Shown here: piece after piece, positions 19,409 to 31,341 of the stretch
Numbering within the stretch: the first letter of the stretch is position 1
Layout: the number at the start of each line of letters is the position of its first letter
Source: Streptomyces scopuliridis RB72
Lineage (GTDB): Bacteria > Actinomycetota > Actinomycetes > Streptomycetales > Streptomycetaceae
Direction: 5' to 3'
Length of the DNA: 64,000 bases
NCBI RefSeq assembly: GCF_000718095.1
Contig: NZ_JOEI01000033.1
Coordinates: forward strand, 1 to 64,000
Made by a program: the position numbers and the translations under genes
The notes under the pieces: model-generated
Databases searched by the model: none
What the model was told of the DNA's origin: nothing
Seen by the model: the letters and a program-made list of their open reading frames with translations, nothing else

Positions 19409-19803
19409 CGCGCTCCCCCGCGGACCTCCGCGGCGAGCAACAGGGCATGGCTGTGCCGCGTGTCCTTGGTGGCCGTGAGCAGGGTGAGCGTGTCCTCGGC
19501 GGCCAGTTCACGCAGCCGTACGAGGGCCTGCTCAGGGCCGGGTCCGGTGAGTTCGGCGGCGTACCGGCCGGCGAATTCCTCGAACCGCGCCGGATCGTGT
19601 CCGTACCACTTGCGCAGCTCCGCCGAGGGCGCGGCGTCCTTCAGCCACTCGTCCAGCGCGGCCTCGCTCTTGGCCAGTCCGCGCGGCCAGAGCCGGTCCA
19701 CCAGTACCCGGGTGCCGTCGCCGGGCTCCGGCGCCTCGTACACCCGGCGTACTCGGACCTCGCGTCCCTCGGTGCCGCTCTTCGTCTTCCGCTCCTTCGT
19801 CAT
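19405..19803 (-). CDS. DUF488 family protein
   Basis: A 132-residue protein with the DUF488 hallmarks RVYEAPEPGDGTRVLVDRLWPRG near the start (shown here as two motifs, RVYEAP and DRLWPRG) and LTLLTATKDTRHSHALLL near the end. The biochemical role of the family is not settled. The ATG at 19803 is preceded by GGA; an upstream in-frame start at 19836 is less likely. It is on the argG strand, and its 3' end contains the argG -35 box. Confidence 0.82.
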   Translation of the reverse strand: MTKERKTKSGTEGREVRVRRVYEAPEPGDGTRVLVDRLWPRGLAKSEAALDEWLKDAAPSAELRKWYGHDPARFEEFAGRYAAELTGPGPEQALVRLRELAAEDTLTLLTATKDTRHSHALLLAAEVRGGAR

Positions 19804-19886
19804 CGTTCCATCGTGCGACCGTCGGGGCCGTCCCACCCGTTGGAAACGGCCTTCCCGCCGGGCCCCCAGCGCCGATAATCCAGAAC

Positions 19887-20468
19887 ATGGGTAAGCGATA
19901 CGAACGGATCGACGGCCGGATTCGGACCTTCATCGAGGAACAGCCCGTCTTCTTCACCGCCACCGCGCCGCTGGCGGCCGACGGCCATGTCAATCTCTCG
20001 CCCAAGGGGCGGGCCGGGACCCTCGTCGTGATCGACGAGCTGACCCTCGCCTATCTGGACTTCGGCGGCAGCGGCGCCGAGACCATCGCGCATCTGCGGG
20101 AGAACGGCCGCATCACCCTGATGTGGTGCGCGTTCACCGGACCGCCCAAGGTGCTGCGGGTGCACGGACGGGGGGAGCCGGTCTTCCGGGACGATCCACG
20201 CTGGGGCGAGTACATCCGCCTCTTCGCGGACGCCGACGGGCCCGGCGCCCGCGCGATCATCGTGATCCACGCCGAGCGCATCGGTGACGCCTGCGGTTTC
20301 GCCGTCCCCTTCATGGACTACCGGGAGGAGCGCACCCAGCACGCCGAGCACTTCGGCCGGAAGTCGGACGAGGAGTTCGCCGCGTACTGCGAGAAGAAGG
20401 ACCATGTCGGGGTGAGCCTGGACGGGCTGCCGGCGCTGCCGCTGCCGCTCCCGGCACGCGCGGACTGA
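19887..20468 (+). CDS. pyridoxamine 5'-phosphate oxidase family (split-barrel flavin) protein
   Basis: A 193-residue protein of the PNPOx-like split-barrel fold that usually binds FMN or F420. Motifs include QPVFFTATAPLAADGHVNLSPKG and TLMWCAFTGPPKVLRVHG (each within 23 residues; key parts NLSPKG and RVHGRGEPV). The substrate is unknown. The ATG follows 'gaacat' with no strong ribosome site. Divergent from DUF488. Confidence 0.85.
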   Translation: MGKRYERIDGRIRTFIEEQPVFFTATAPLAADGHVNLSPKGRAGTLVVIDELTLAYLDFGGSGAETIAHLRENGRITLMWCAFTGPPKVLRVHGRGEPVFRDDPRWGEYIRLFADADGPGARAIIVIHAERIGDACGFAVPFMDYREERTQHAEHFGRKSDEEFAAYCEKKDHVGVSLDGLPALPLPLPARAD

Positions 20469-20490
20469 GGGGCCGCTTCCGGTCGGCCCC

Positions 20491-20535
20491 GCCGTCCGGC
20501 GCACCGCCGTCCGGCGCACCGCCGTTCGGAGCAGC
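20491..20535. repeat. 15-bp tandem repeat, 3 copies
   Basis: GCCGTCCGGCGCACC twice, then a degenerate third copy, in the gap before the L,D-transpeptidase gene. Confidence 0.85.
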
Positions 20536-20574
20536 GGAGAGGCCGCCGCCGCCCCGGCGGCATACGGTCCGGGC

Positions 20575-21336
20575 ATGCGCATCGCTCTCGTACTCGGCTC
20601 CGTCCTGCTCACCGTCGCCACGCTCACGGCCGCGTCCCCCGGGGCGCCGTCCGCCGGGGCGCCGTCCGCCGGGGCGCCGTCCGCCGAGGTGCCGCTTCCC
20701 GAGCGGATGGCGGACACCGGCGGCGGCAGCCAGCTGATCACCGCCGAGGCCCCGGAGCCCGGAGCCACCACCGGCCGGGTGACCTGGTGGGACCGGCGCG
20801 GCGCGCGGTGGGTGGCGGCCGGTTCCGCCAAGGCGCGCTTCGGAGCGGGCGGGCTGACCGAGGGCCGGTCGCGCAAGCAGGGCACCTCGACCACCCCGAC
20901 CGGGCTGTACGGCCTGCCGTACGGATTCGGCCTCGCGCCCGCGCCGGACGGGACGAGCGTCGGCTACCGCCCGGTGACGGAGCGGTCCTGGTGGTGCCAG
21001 GACAATGAGTCGCGGGCGTACAACCGCTGGGTGGAGGGGCTGCCGTCGGACTGCCGGGCGACGGAGTCCGAGCGTCTGGCCGACTACCCGTCCCAGTACG
21101 ACCTCGCGCTGGTGATCGGCTTCAACTACGACCGGCCGGTGCGCGGCCGGGGCGCCGGGATCTTCCTGCACGTCAACGGCGAGGGCGCGACCGCCGGATG
21201 TGTCTCCGTACCGGCCGACGCGATGAGCGCCGTCCTGGCCTGGGCCGATCCGGACCGCCGTCCGCATATCGCGATCGGTACGTCCTCGGGACCGACGGCC
21301 ATCACCTCCGTGAGGGCCGCCGAGAGCGCCACCTGA
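20575..21336 (+). CDS. secreted L,D-transpeptidase (YkuD) family protein
   Basis: A 253-residue protein with an N-terminal signal peptide (ALVLGSVLLTVATLTAA). A Gly-Ala-Pro-Ser-Ala repeat follows, encoded by three exact 15-bp units at 20641-20685. The C-terminal domain carries the YkuD-like motif HVNGEGATAGCVSVP (catalytic His and Cys). The N-terminal half of the domain includes RSRKQGTSTTPTGLY, where the family has KxTPxG. It probably acts on peptidoglycan outside the membrane. The ribosome site is weak. The next operon starts 92 bases downstream. Confidence 0.85.
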   Translation: MRIALVLGSVLLTVATLTAASPGAPSAGAPSAGAPSAEVPLPERMADTGGGSQLITAEAPEPGATTGRVTWWDRRGARWVAAGSAKARFGAGGLTEGRSRKQGTSTTPTGLYGLPYGFGLAPAPDGTSVGYRPVTERSWWCQDNESRAYNRWVEGLPSDCRATESERLADYPSQYDLALVIGFNYDRPVRGRGAGIFLHVNGEGATAGCVSVPADAMSAVLAWADPDRRPHIAIGTSSGPTAITSVRAAESAT

Positions 21337-21428
21337 CCGGCCCCCGGGCTCTTCTCCGCGCCCTCCGTTGAACTCTCCGCCGCTCACATCCGTATCGCCG
21401 GGCACGGAGGCAACGGAGGAGCAGTCCT

Positions 21429-22802
21429 GTGGCGATGTTGCACAACGGCCGGGCCGCCAGAAGGCAGACCCTGCGCGCGATCCGCCCGCGACGGTCGGGC
21501 GCGCTGCCCGTGCTGGCGGTCTGCTGGGCGGGGGCGGCGGCCGTCCTGGCCCTGTGGTGGCAGAACACCCCGGTCGTCCGTCTCGACGCGGCGGAGTGGC
21601 TGACCGGAGCGGGCCGGCTGACCGGGCTGCTCGGCGGATACGCGATCGCGATCGTGGTGCTGCTGATGGCCCGGATCCCCGCGCTGGAGCGGCGGGTGGG
21701 CTCCGACCGGGTGACGCGCTGGCACGCGACGGGCGGGCGGTACGCGGTCGGGCTGGTGATCGCCCATGTCCTGCTGACCGTCTGGGGGTACGCGGTCCGG
21801 GCCGGTACCGGTCTCGTGGAGCAGGGCGCCGGCGTCGTCCTCGAATACCCCCGGATGATCGAGGCGGCCATCGGAACCGTGCTCTTTCTCGTGATCGGCG
21901 GTGTCTCGGCGGGGGCGGTGCGCCGCCGGGTGCGCTACGAGACCTGGTACTACCTCCATCTGCTCACCTACGCCGCCGTCTATCTGACGTTCTGGCATCA
22001 ACTCGCCACCGGAGCCGAGTTCGTCGGGAACCCGGCGGCCCGGACGGTCTGGTACGTGCTGTACGGCGCGGCGGGCGCGCTGCTGATCCGGTACCGCGTA
22101 CTGGCCCCGATCCAGCTCAACCGGCGCCACCGGATGCGGGTCGAGAAGACCGTGTACGAGTCGCCCGGCGTGGTCTCCGTACTGATCACCGGCCGGCGGC
22201 TGCACCGGCTCGGCGCCCAGCCCGGCCAGTTCTTCCGCTGGCGGTTCCTCACCGACGGGCTGCGCTGGAGTTCCAATCCGTACTCCCTGTCCGCGGCGCC
22301 CCGGCCGGATCTGCTGCGGATCACCGTCAAGGCGAACGGCGGGCACAGCGCGGCCCTGTCCCGGCTGGAGCCGGGCACCCGGGTCTGGGCGGAGGGCCCG
22401 TACGGCGCCCTGACAGCCGCCCGGCGCAGCAAGGAGAAGGTGCTGATGATCGCGGGCGGCGCCGGCATCACGCCGATGCGGGCGCTGTTCGAGACGCTGC
22501 CCGGCGGGCCCGGTGATCTGACGCTGCTCTACCGGGCGAGCAAGACCGAGGATCTGGCGCTCTGGGCCGAGCTGCGGGAGATCGCGTCGGCGCGCGGCGC
22601 CCGGCTGCTGTACGCGGTCAACGGGCCGGACGGCGTGCGGCCCGAGATCACCCCGCGGCGGCTGCGGGAGCTGCTGCCGGACATCGGGGACCACGATGTC
22701 TATCTCTGCGGGCCCGCGGGGCTCGCCCGTCAGTCGTACGAGGCCCTGCGCGAGGCGGGCGTGCCCACCCGTCGTATCCATCACGAGTCCTTCGAACTGT
22801 GA
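21429..22802 (+). CDS. ferric-reductase-like transmembrane NAD(P)H oxidoreductase
   Basis: A 457-residue membrane flavohaemoprotein. Six membrane segments span about residues 25-235, with paired His in RWHATGGRYAVGLVIAHVL and YYLHLLTYAAVYLTFWHQ that should hold haem. The C-terminal half is a ferredoxin-NADP reductase module: FAD motif NPYSLS, NAD(P) motif GGAGITPMRALFE, and the terminal LCGPAGL. GGAGGAG lies nine bases before the GTG at 21429. It leads a unit with an FMN-binding protein and ApbE, so it probably passes electrons from NAD(P)H through haem to extracytoplasmic FMN. Confidence 0.88.
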   Translation: MAMLHNGRAARRQTLRAIRPRRSGALPVLAVCWAGAAAVLALWWQNTPVVRLDAAEWLTGAGRLTGLLGGYAIAIVVLLMARIPALERRVGSDRVTRWHATGGRYAVGLVIAHVLLTVWGYAVRAGTGLVEQGAGVVLEYPRMIEAAIGTVLFLVIGGVSAGAVRRRVRYETWYYLHLLTYAAVYLTFWHQLATGAEFVGNPAARTVWYVLYGAAGALLIRYRVLAPIQLNRRHRMRVEKTVYESPGVVSVLITGRRLHRLGAQPGQFFRWRFLTDGLRWSSNPYSLSAAPRPDLLRITVKANGGHSAALSRLEPGTRVWAEGPYGALTAARRSKEKVLMIAGGAGITPMRALFETLPGGPGDLTLLYRASKTEDLALWAELREIASARGARLLYAVNGPDGVRPEITPRRLRELLPDIGDHDVYLCGPAGLARQSYEALREAGVPTRRIHHESFEL

Positions 22803-22811
22803 GGCAGCCGA

Positions 22812-23336
22812 ATGAAACCGACGAAGACGAGGCATCCGCTCCGGCGGATCATGATCGGCGCCGCCGCGACGGCGTCGGGCGTTGTCCTGCTGCTCGCGCT
22901 GAAGCAGCCCGGCGGGACGCCGGTGGCCGGGGCGCCGGTGGGGGCGGGGGCCGGTACGGGGGTGTCCGCCACGGCGGGCGCCGGCGGGTCCACGGCTGAG
23001 CCCGGCGGTGGGGCCGGGGTCGGAGCCGGGGACGGGGCCGGAGAGCCCGCTGCCGGCGGCTCGCGGACCGTGGTCGGGGATGCCGTGGACACCCAGTACG
23101 GGCCCGTCCAGGTCCGGATCACCGTCGCCGGCGGCAAGATCACCAAGTCCGAGGCGGTCCAGGCCCCCGACGCCGACGCGCGCAGCCAGTCGGTCACCGC
23201 CGACGCCGTCCCCCAGCTCGACCAGGCGGCCGTCACCGCCCAGAACGCCCGGATAGACGCCGTCTCCGGAGCCAGCTACACCAGCCAGGGCTACCGGGAC
23301 TCGCTGCAGAGCGCGCTCGACAAGGCGGGTGTCTGA
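22812..23336 (+). CDS. membrane-anchored FMN-binding domain protein
   Basis: A 174-residue protein with one N-terminal membrane segment (IMIGAAATASGVVLLLAL), a Gly/Ala/Pro-rich spacer of about 50 residues, and a C-terminal FMN_bind domain from about residue 78. The motif SGASYTSQGY contains the Thr/Ser site to which ApbE attaches FMN. The downstream apbE start overlaps its stop (TGATG). It should accept electrons outside the membrane from the ferric-reductase-like protein. Confidence 0.88.
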   Translation: MKPTKTRHPLRRIMIGAAATASGVVLLLALKQPGGTPVAGAPVGAGAGTGVSATAGAGGSTAEPGGGAGVGAGDGAGEPAAGGSRTVVGDAVDTQYGPVQVRITVAGGKITKSEAVQAPDADARSQSVTADAVPQLDQAAVTAQNARIDAVSGASYTSQGYRDSLQSALDKAGV

Positions 23337-24109
23337 TGGCGCCCGACACCGCCCGGCTGCGCCATGTCGAGGAGTCGATGGGCACGGTCTTCTCGTTCGA
23401 CATCCGGGGGGTACAGGACGAGCCCCGGGTCCGCGCCGGGCTGCACGCGGCCGTGGCCTCGCTGCACCGCGCCGACGAGCTCTTCTCGACGTTCCGTCCG
23501 GACAGCCAGATCCTGCGGCTGGGGCGGGGAGAGCTCGCCCTGTCCGCGTGCGCGCGGGAGGTCGTCGAGGTGCTGGAGCTGTGCGCGGCGGCGGAGCGGG
23601 AGAGCGCGGGATGGTTCACCACCCGCTACGCGGGCGGTCTCGATCCGACGGGGCTGGTGAAGGGCTGGGCGGTGGAGCGTGCCGTACGGATGATCGCCTC
23701 GTCCGGGGCCGGTTCGGTGTGTCTCAACGGCGGTGGCGACATCCAACTGCTCGGCGGGCCCTGGCGGGTGGGGATCTCCGACCCGCTGCGCCCCGGCGGG
23801 CTGGCCACGGTCATCGAGACCGGCGAGGGGCTGGGCGTGGCCACCTCGGGACCCGCCGAGCGCGGCTGCCATGTCCTCGATCCGTACACGGGCCGGCCAC
23901 CGGTCGGCGGGCTCGCCTCGGTCACCGTGGTCTGCCCGGAGGGGCTGACCACGGCCGACACCCGCGCGACGGCCGCGTACGCGATGGGCGAGCGGGCGCG
24001 CGGCTGGCTGGAGGCGCTGCCGGGCGCCGAGGGCTTCGCCGTCATGCCCGACGGCCGTACGTGGACGACGAGCGGCTTCCACCGCTATGTCGCCAAGGTC
24101 AGCGCCTGA
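23336..24109 (+). CDS. apbE: FAD:protein FMN transferase
   Basis: A 257-residue ApbE enzyme that uses FAD to attach FMN covalently to Thr/Ser of FMN_bind proteins. Family motifs are all present: GTVFSFDIRG, DPTGLVKGWAVERA, NGGGDIQLLGG, DPYTGRPP and TADTRATAAYAMG. No signal peptide is seen, although many ApbE proteins are exported; the start used is the coupled ATG. Its evident partner is the FMN_bind protein just upstream. It converges on argR. Confidence 0.9.
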   Translation: MAPDTARLRHVEESMGTVFSFDIRGVQDEPRVRAGLHAAVASLHRADELFSTFRPDSQILRLGRGELALSACAREVVEVLELCAAAERESAGWFTTRYAGGLDPTGLVKGWAVERAVRMIASSGAGSVCLNGGGDIQLLGGPWRVGISDPLRPGGLATVIETGEGLGVATSGPAERGCHVLDPYTGRPPVGGLASVTVVCPEGLTTADTRATAAYAMGERARGWLEALPGAEGFAVMPDGRTWTTSGFHRYVAKVSA

Positions 24110-24145
24110 GCGGAACCCACGACCGGGCTCTGAACTCCCCCGCTC

Positions 24146-24682
24146 TCAGCGGTCGTTCTGGGCCAGCTTCAGCAGATGGTCCGCGAGCGCCTGGCCGCCC
24201 GCCGGGTCGCGACTGATCAGCATCAGGGTGTCGTCTCCCGCGATGGTGCCCAGGATGTCGCTCAACTCCGCCTGGTCGATGGCCGAGGCGAGGAACTGCG
24301 CCGCGCCCGGCGGCGTACGCAGGACGACGAGATTGGCCGACGCCTCGGCGGAGATGAGCAGTTCACCGGCGAGCCGGCGCATTCGCTCCTCCTTCGCCGA
24401 CTCCCCGAGCGGGGCGTGCGGGGTACGGAAGCCGCCCTCGCTCGGGACCGCGTAGATCAACTCGCCGCCGGTGTTGCGGATCTTGACCGCGCCCAGTTCG
24501 TCCAGGTCCCGGGAGAGCGTCGCCTGCGTGACGCTCAGCCCGTCGTCCGCGAGCACCTTCGCCAGCTGGCTCTGGGAGCGCACCGGCTGCCGGTTGAGGA
24601 TGTCGACGATCCTGCGGTGGCGGGCGGTTCTGGTCTGCGGTACGGACTGCCCGCCGTGCTCGGTGTCCTGGGCCTCGGTCAT
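24146..24682 (-). CDS. argR: arginine repressor
   Basis: A 178-residue ArgR. The N-terminal winged helix ([34 protein letters not shown], recognition helix) binds arginine boxes, and the C-terminal domain ([15 protein letters not shown], Asp pair) binds arginine and forms the hexamer. With arginine it represses the arg genes. I chose the ATG at 24682, matching the usual N terminus; an ATG at 24709 overlaps argD. It is last in argC-J-B-D-R. Confidence 0.95.
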   Translation of the reverse strand: MTEAQDTEHGGQSVPQTRTARHRRIVDILNRQPVRSQSQLAKVLADDGLSVTQATLSRDLDELGAVKIRNTGGELIYAVPSEGGFRTPHAPLGESAKEERMRRLAGELLISAEASANLVVLRTPPGAAQFLASAIDQAELSDILGTIAGDDTLMLISRDPAGGQALADHLLKLAQNDR

Positions 24683-24689
24683 CGTCGTC

Positions 24690-25889
24690 TCATTCTCCGT
24701 GTCGTCCATCCCCGTTGGCCGCGTCGAGAATGCCGGGCAGCGCCTCCAGGAGCGCGTCCACCTCGGTGTCGCCGATGATCAGCGGCGGCATCAGCCGTAC
24801 GACATCCGGAGCGGGCACGTTCACGAGGAACCCGGCACCCTGAGCCGCCTGATGCACCTGGGGCGCGAGTGGCTCGGTGAGCACGATACCCAGGAGCAGT
24901 CCCGAGCCGCGGACGTGGGAGACCAGCGGATGGCCGAGACCCTCGATACCGTTCCGCAGTTTCTCGCCGAGCCGCTTCACCTGGTCCAGGAGTCCGCCGG
25001 CGGCGAGCGTGTCGAGTACGGCGAGTCCGGCGGCGCAGGCGACCGGGTTGCCGCCGAACGTCGTACCGTGCTGGCCGGGCTTGAGCAGCTCGGCCGCCTC
25101 CCCGAAGGCGACGGCCGCGCCGAGCGGCAGACCGCCGCCGAGCCCCTTGGCGAGGGTGACGACATCGGGCTCGACGCCCTGGTGCGCCTGGTGCTCGAAC
25201 CAGTGCCCCGTCCTGCCGACGCCCGTCTGCACCTCGTCCAGGACCAGCAGCGTGCCGGTGGCGCGGGTGATCTCCCTGGCCGCCTCCAGATAGCCCTTGG
25301 GCGGGACGACCACGCCGTTCTCGCCCTGGATCGGCTCGATGATCACGAGGGCCGTCTCTTCGGTGACGGCGGCGCGCAGCGCCTCGGCGTCCCCGTACGG
25401 GACGTGGGTGACGTCACCGGGCAGCGGCCGGAAGGGCTCCTGCTTCGCGGGCTGGCCGGTGAGGGCCAGCGCGCCCATCGTGCGGCCGTGGAAGCCGCCG
25501 TCGGTGGCGACCATGTGCTGACGGCCCGTCAGCCGGCCGATCTTGAAGGCCGCTTCGTTCGCCTCGGCGCCGGAGTTGCAGAAGAAGACCCGGCCGGGGC
25601 GGCCGAAGAGCTGGATCAGCCGCTCGGCGAGCGCGACCGGCGGCTCGGCGATGAAGAGGTTGGAGACATGGCCGAGGGACGCGATCTGCCGCGAGACGGC
25701 GTCGACGACGGCGGGGTGCGCGTGGCCGAGGGCGTTGACCGCGATGCCGCCGACGAAGTCGGTGTACTCGACGCCGTCCGCGTCCCGGACCCTGGCGCCC
25801 TCTCCGTGGACGAGGGACAGCTTCGGCGTGCCGTAATTGTCCGCCATGACGCTCCGCCAGCGCTGCGCGAGCTTCTCGTTGCCGGTCAC
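24690..25889 (-). CDS. argD: acetylornithine aminotransferase
   Basis: A 399-residue PLP enzyme that converts N-acetylglutamate semialdehyde to N-acetylornithine. The class III motif [15 protein letters not shown] and the PLP lysine in [16 protein letters not shown] are present. GTG at 25889 overlaps the argB stop by four bases and has AAGGAG upstream. Part of argCJBDR. Confidence 0.96.
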   Translation of the reverse strand: MTGNEKLAQRWRSVMADNYGTPKLSLVHGEGARVRDADGVEYTDFVGGIAVNALGHAHPAVVDAVSRQIASLGHVSNLFIAEPPVALAERLIQLFGRPGRVFFCNSGAEANEAAFKIGRLTGRQHMVATDGGFHGRTMGALALTGQPAKQEPFRPLPGDVTHVPYGDAEALRAAVTEETALVIIEPIQGENGVVVPPKGYLEAAREITRATGTLLVLDEVQTGVGRTGHWFEHQAHQGVEPDVVTLAKGLGGGLPLGAAVAFGEAAELLKPGQHGTTFGGNPVACAAGLAVLDTLAAGGLLDQVKRLGEKLRNGIEGLGHPLVSHVRGSGLLLGIVLTEPLAPQVHQAAQGAGFLVNVPAPDVVRLMPPLIIGDTEVDALLEALPGILDAANGDGRHGE

Positions 25890-26787
25890 TTCGTGGCTCC
25901 TTCCTGTCCGTCGGGCACGACCATCGTGCCGATGCCCGAGTCGGTGAAGATCTCCAGCAGGATCGAGTGCGGCACCCGGCCGTCCAGGACGCGCGCGGTC
26001 CTGACCCCGTTGCGTACGGCGAACAGGCAGCCCTCCATCTTCGGCACCATCCCGCTGGACAGCTCGGGCAGCAGCTTCTCCAGCTCGGTGGCGGTGAGCC
26101 GGCTGATCACGTCGTCGCTGTTGGGCCAGTCCTCGTACAGCCCCTCGACATCGGTGAGGACCATCAGCGTCTCGGCGCCCAGCGCGGCGGCGAGCGCGGC
26201 GGCGGCGGTGTCGGCGTTGACGTTGTAGACATGGCCGTCGTCGGCGCTGCGCGCGATGGAGGAGATGACCGGGATCCGGCCGTCCGCCAGCAGCGCTTCG
26301 ATGGCGCCCGTCTCGATCGCGGTGATCTCGCCGACCCGGCCGATGTCGACCAGCTCTCCGTCGATCCGGGGCCGGTGCCGGGTCGCGGAGATGGTGTGCG
26401 CGTCCTCGCCGGTCATCCCGACGGCGAGCGGGCCGTGCTGGTTGAGCAGCCCGACCAGCTCACGCTGGACCTGCCCGGCCAGCACCATCCGTACGACATC
26501 CATCGCCTCGGGCGTGGTGACCCGCAGCCCGGCCTTGAACTCGCTGACCAGACCGTGCCGGTCGAGCTGGGCGCTGATCTGCGGACCGCCGCCGTGCACG
26601 ACGACCGGCTTGAGACCGGCCTGCCGCAGGAAGACGACGTCCTGCGCGAAGGCGGCCTTCAGGTCCTCGTCGATCATGGCGTTGCCGCCGAACTTGATGA
26701 CGACGGTCTTCCCGTTGTGCCGGGTGAGCCAGGGCAGCGCCTCGATGAGGATCTGCGCCTTGGGCAGCGCGGTGTGCTTACGGGCGG

Positions 26788-26791
<4 letters not shown>
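25886..26791 (-). CDS. argB: acetylglutamate kinase
   Basis: A 301-residue amino-acid kinase that phosphorylates N-acetylglutamate. The motif [10 protein letters not shown] near the N terminus, [11 protein letters not shown], and the C-terminal [19 protein letters not shown] fit ArgB. The N-terminal helix ([15 protein letters not shown]) is of the type that mediates arginine feedback in hexameric enzymes; feedback control is inferred. Start and argJ stop overlap (ATGA). Confidence 0.96.
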
Positions 26792-29062
<2,271 letters not shown>

Positions 29063-29226
29063 TGACAGGTGCTGGTGGCGGGCCTGCCGGACGGATGTGA
29101 CCGAGTTCTTGAGGTGGCCCGTGAGCGGTGGACCCGGCCCACAGGTGAGCCGAGACCCCCGGCGGACCTGCCCGGCTTTCGGAACCAGGCCGATGCGCCC
29201 CCGCACCCCCGCGTACCCTCTTCCCC

Positions 29227-30183
29227 GTGCCTGCCCCATCCCTGCATCACGTCGCCGTCCTCGTGCTTGAGGGTGCGAAGCCTCTCGATGTCGGTATTCC
29301 CGCGCAGGTGTTCACGACCCGCGCGAGCATGCCGTACGAGGTGCGGGTGTGCGGCGCGGAATCCGGGCTCGTGACCGGCGGCGACGGCCTGTCGTACTAC
29401 GTCGCCCACGGCCTCCACGTACTTGAGTGGGCCGACATCGTCTTCGTCCCCGGCTACCGGTTCCCAGACCGCGACGACCCGCCGCAGGCCGTCGTCGATG
29501 CGCTGATCGGGGCCCACGATCGGGGCGCGCGGCTCGCCGCCATCTCGACGGGCGCCTTCGCGCTCGCTGCCACGGGCCTGCTCGACGGCAAGCGCGCCAC
29601 GACGCACTGGCATTACACGCGGGCACTCGCGGCGAAGCATCCGCTCGTTCAGGTCGACGAGAACGTTCTGTTCGTCGACGAGGGCAGCGTGCTGACGTCG
29701 GCCGGCGCCGCCTCAGGCATCGACCTGTGCCTGCACATTCTGCGCGGCGATCTCGGGGTGGCCGCGGCGAACCACGCGGCCAGGCGCCTGGTAGCGGCCC
29801 CCTACCGCAGCGGCGGTCAGGCGCAGTACGTGCCGCGCAGCGTGCCCGAGCCGCTCGGCGAGCGGTTCGCCGCCACCCGAGAGTGGGCGCTGCACCGGCT
29901 CGGCGAGGCCCTCACCCTTGAAGCGCTCGCCCGGCATGCGGCGGTGTCGCCGCGCACGTTCTCGCGACGCTTCGTCGAGGACACGGGGTACACGCCGATG
30001 CAGTGGGTCATGCGCGCCCGCATCGACGTGGCGCGCGAACTGCTCGAACGTTCACAGCGGAGCGTCGAGCAGATCGCCGCCGACGTCGGTCTCGGCACCG
30101 GTACGAATCTGCGGCTGCACTTCCATCGCATCCTCGGCACCACGCCGAGCGAGTACCGGCGCACCTTCGCCCAGGGCGAGTAG
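29227..30183 (+). CDS. gapR: GlxA-type AraC family regulator, likely GapR
   Basis: A 318-residue regulator. Residues 1-190 form a DJ-1/PfpI-like domain; at the nucleophile elbow, where relatives often have Cys, it has Ser (AAISTGAFALAATG). Residues about 215-315 are the AraC double helix-turn-helix (EALARHAAVSPRTFSRRF; VEQIAADVGLGTGTNLRLHF). A gap gene follows 107 bases downstream, and in Streptomyces an AraC-family activator named GapR controls a GAPDH gene; the name rests on that arrangement. GTG start at 29227. Leu CTT codons are more frequent than in neighbours, suggesting a different origin. Confidence 0.8.
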   Translation: MPAPSLHHVAVLVLEGAKPLDVGIPAQVFTTRASMPYEVRVCGAESGLVTGGDGLSYYVAHGLHVLEWADIVFVPGYRFPDRDDPPQAVVDALIGAHDRGARLAAISTGAFALAATGLLDGKRATTHWHYTRALAAKHPLVQVDENVLFVDEGSVLTSAGAASGIDLCLHILRGDLGVAAANHAARRLVAAPYRSGGQAQYVPRSVPEPLGERFAATREWALHRLGEALTLEALARHAAVSPRTFSRRFVEDTGYTPMQWVMRARIDVARELLERSQRSVEQIAADVGLGTGTNLRLHFHRILGTTPSEYRRTFAQGE

Positions 30184-30290
30184 CCCGCCACCACCACGTG
30201 GCGCGATCCTTTCGGACCGTGGCGATCACGCCGCTGTCACCGGCGGACGCTGCACGCGAACCTGATGGCGAACTCGAAGGGACACCAAAC

Positions 30291-31289
30291 ATGACGCGCA
30301 TCGCCATCAACGGATTCGGCCGCATCGGACGCAATGTGCTGCGTGCGCTGCTGGAACGTGACAGCGACCTGGAGATCATCGCGGTCAACGACCTCACGGA
30401 GCCCGCCACCCTCGCGCGGCTGCTCGCCTACGACACGACGGCGGGCCGGCTCGGTCGCCCGGTGAATGTCGACGGGGACGCCCTCGTCGTCGACGGCCGT
30501 CGCATCACCGTGCTCGCCGAGCGTGAACCGGCGCAGCTGCCGTGGGCCGAGCTCGGCGTCGACATCGTGCTTGAGGCGACCGGCCGCTTCACGTCGGCCA
30601 CGGCCGCCGGCGCCCACATCGACGCGGGCGCGAAAAGGGTTCTCATCAGCGCGCCGGCGGACGGCGCCGATGTCACGCTCGCGTTCGGCGTCAACACCGA
30701 CGCGTACGACCCGGCGGTGCACACGATCGTCTCGAACGCCTCGTGCACGACCAACGCGCTTGCGCCGCTGGCCGCGGTGCTCGACGATCTCGCCGGCATC
30801 GAGCACGGCTTCATGACGACGGTGCACGCCTACACACAGGAGCAGAACCTGCAGGACGGTCCGCACCGCGACGCCCGCCGCGCCCGCGCCGCCGCCGTCA
30901 ACATCGTGCCGACGACAACGGGCGCCGCCAAGGCGATCGGCCTCGTGCTGCCGAACCTCGACGGCAGGCTGTCGGGCGACTCGATCCGCGTGCCGGTTCC
31001 GGTGGGCTCGATCGTCGAACTCAACACGACCGTCGCCCGCGACGTGACGCGCGAGGACGTGCTGGCGGCGTACCACGCCGCGGCGCAGGGGCCGCTCGCC
31101 GGCATCCTTGAGTACTCGGACGACCCGCTCGTGTCGTCCGACATCACGGGCAATCCGGCCTCGTCGATCTTCGACTCGGCCCTCACCCGCGTCGACGGCC
31201 GCCACGTCAAGGTGGTCGCCTGGTACGACAACGAGTGGGGCTTCTCGAACCGCGTGATCGACACGCTTGAGCTCCTCGCCACCAGCTGA
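30291..31289 (+). CDS. gap: glyceraldehyde-3-phosphate dehydrogenase, type I
   Basis: A 332-residue NAD-dependent enzyme. The NAD motif INGFGRIGRNVLRALLE, the catalytic motif NASCTTNALAP and the C-terminal VAWYDNEWGFSNRV are intact. GAAGG precedes the ATG at 30291. It sits with its likely activator rather than in the pgk-tpi cluster, so it may be a second, regulated GAPDH. CTT and AAG/ACG-rich codon use differs a little from the flanking arg and ABC genes. A strong terminator follows. Confidence 0.93.
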   Translation: MTRIAINGFGRIGRNVLRALLERDSDLEIIAVNDLTEPATLARLLAYDTTAGRLGRPVNVDGDALVVDGRRITVLAEREPAQLPWAELGVDIVLEATGRFTSATAAGAHIDAGAKRVLISAPADGADVTLAFGVNTDAYDPAVHTIVSNASCTTNALAPLAAVLDDLAGIEHGFMTTVHAYTQEQNLQDGPHRDARRARAAAVNIVPTTTGAAKAIGLVLPNLDGRLSGDSIRVPVPVGSIVELNTTVARDVTREDVLAAYHAAAQGPLAGILEYSDDPLVSSDITGNPASSIFDSALTRVDGRHVKVVAWYDNEWGFSNRVIDTLELLATS

Positions 31290-31341
31290 CCGGAAGCCTG
31301 GGCGGCCCTGCTTCGGAGGCCTCGCTGCCCAGCACCTCCTG

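Noticed and set aside
29227..31289. A mobile element around gapR-gap
   Set aside because: No integrase, transposase, inverted ends or target duplications are visible, only mildly atypical codon use.
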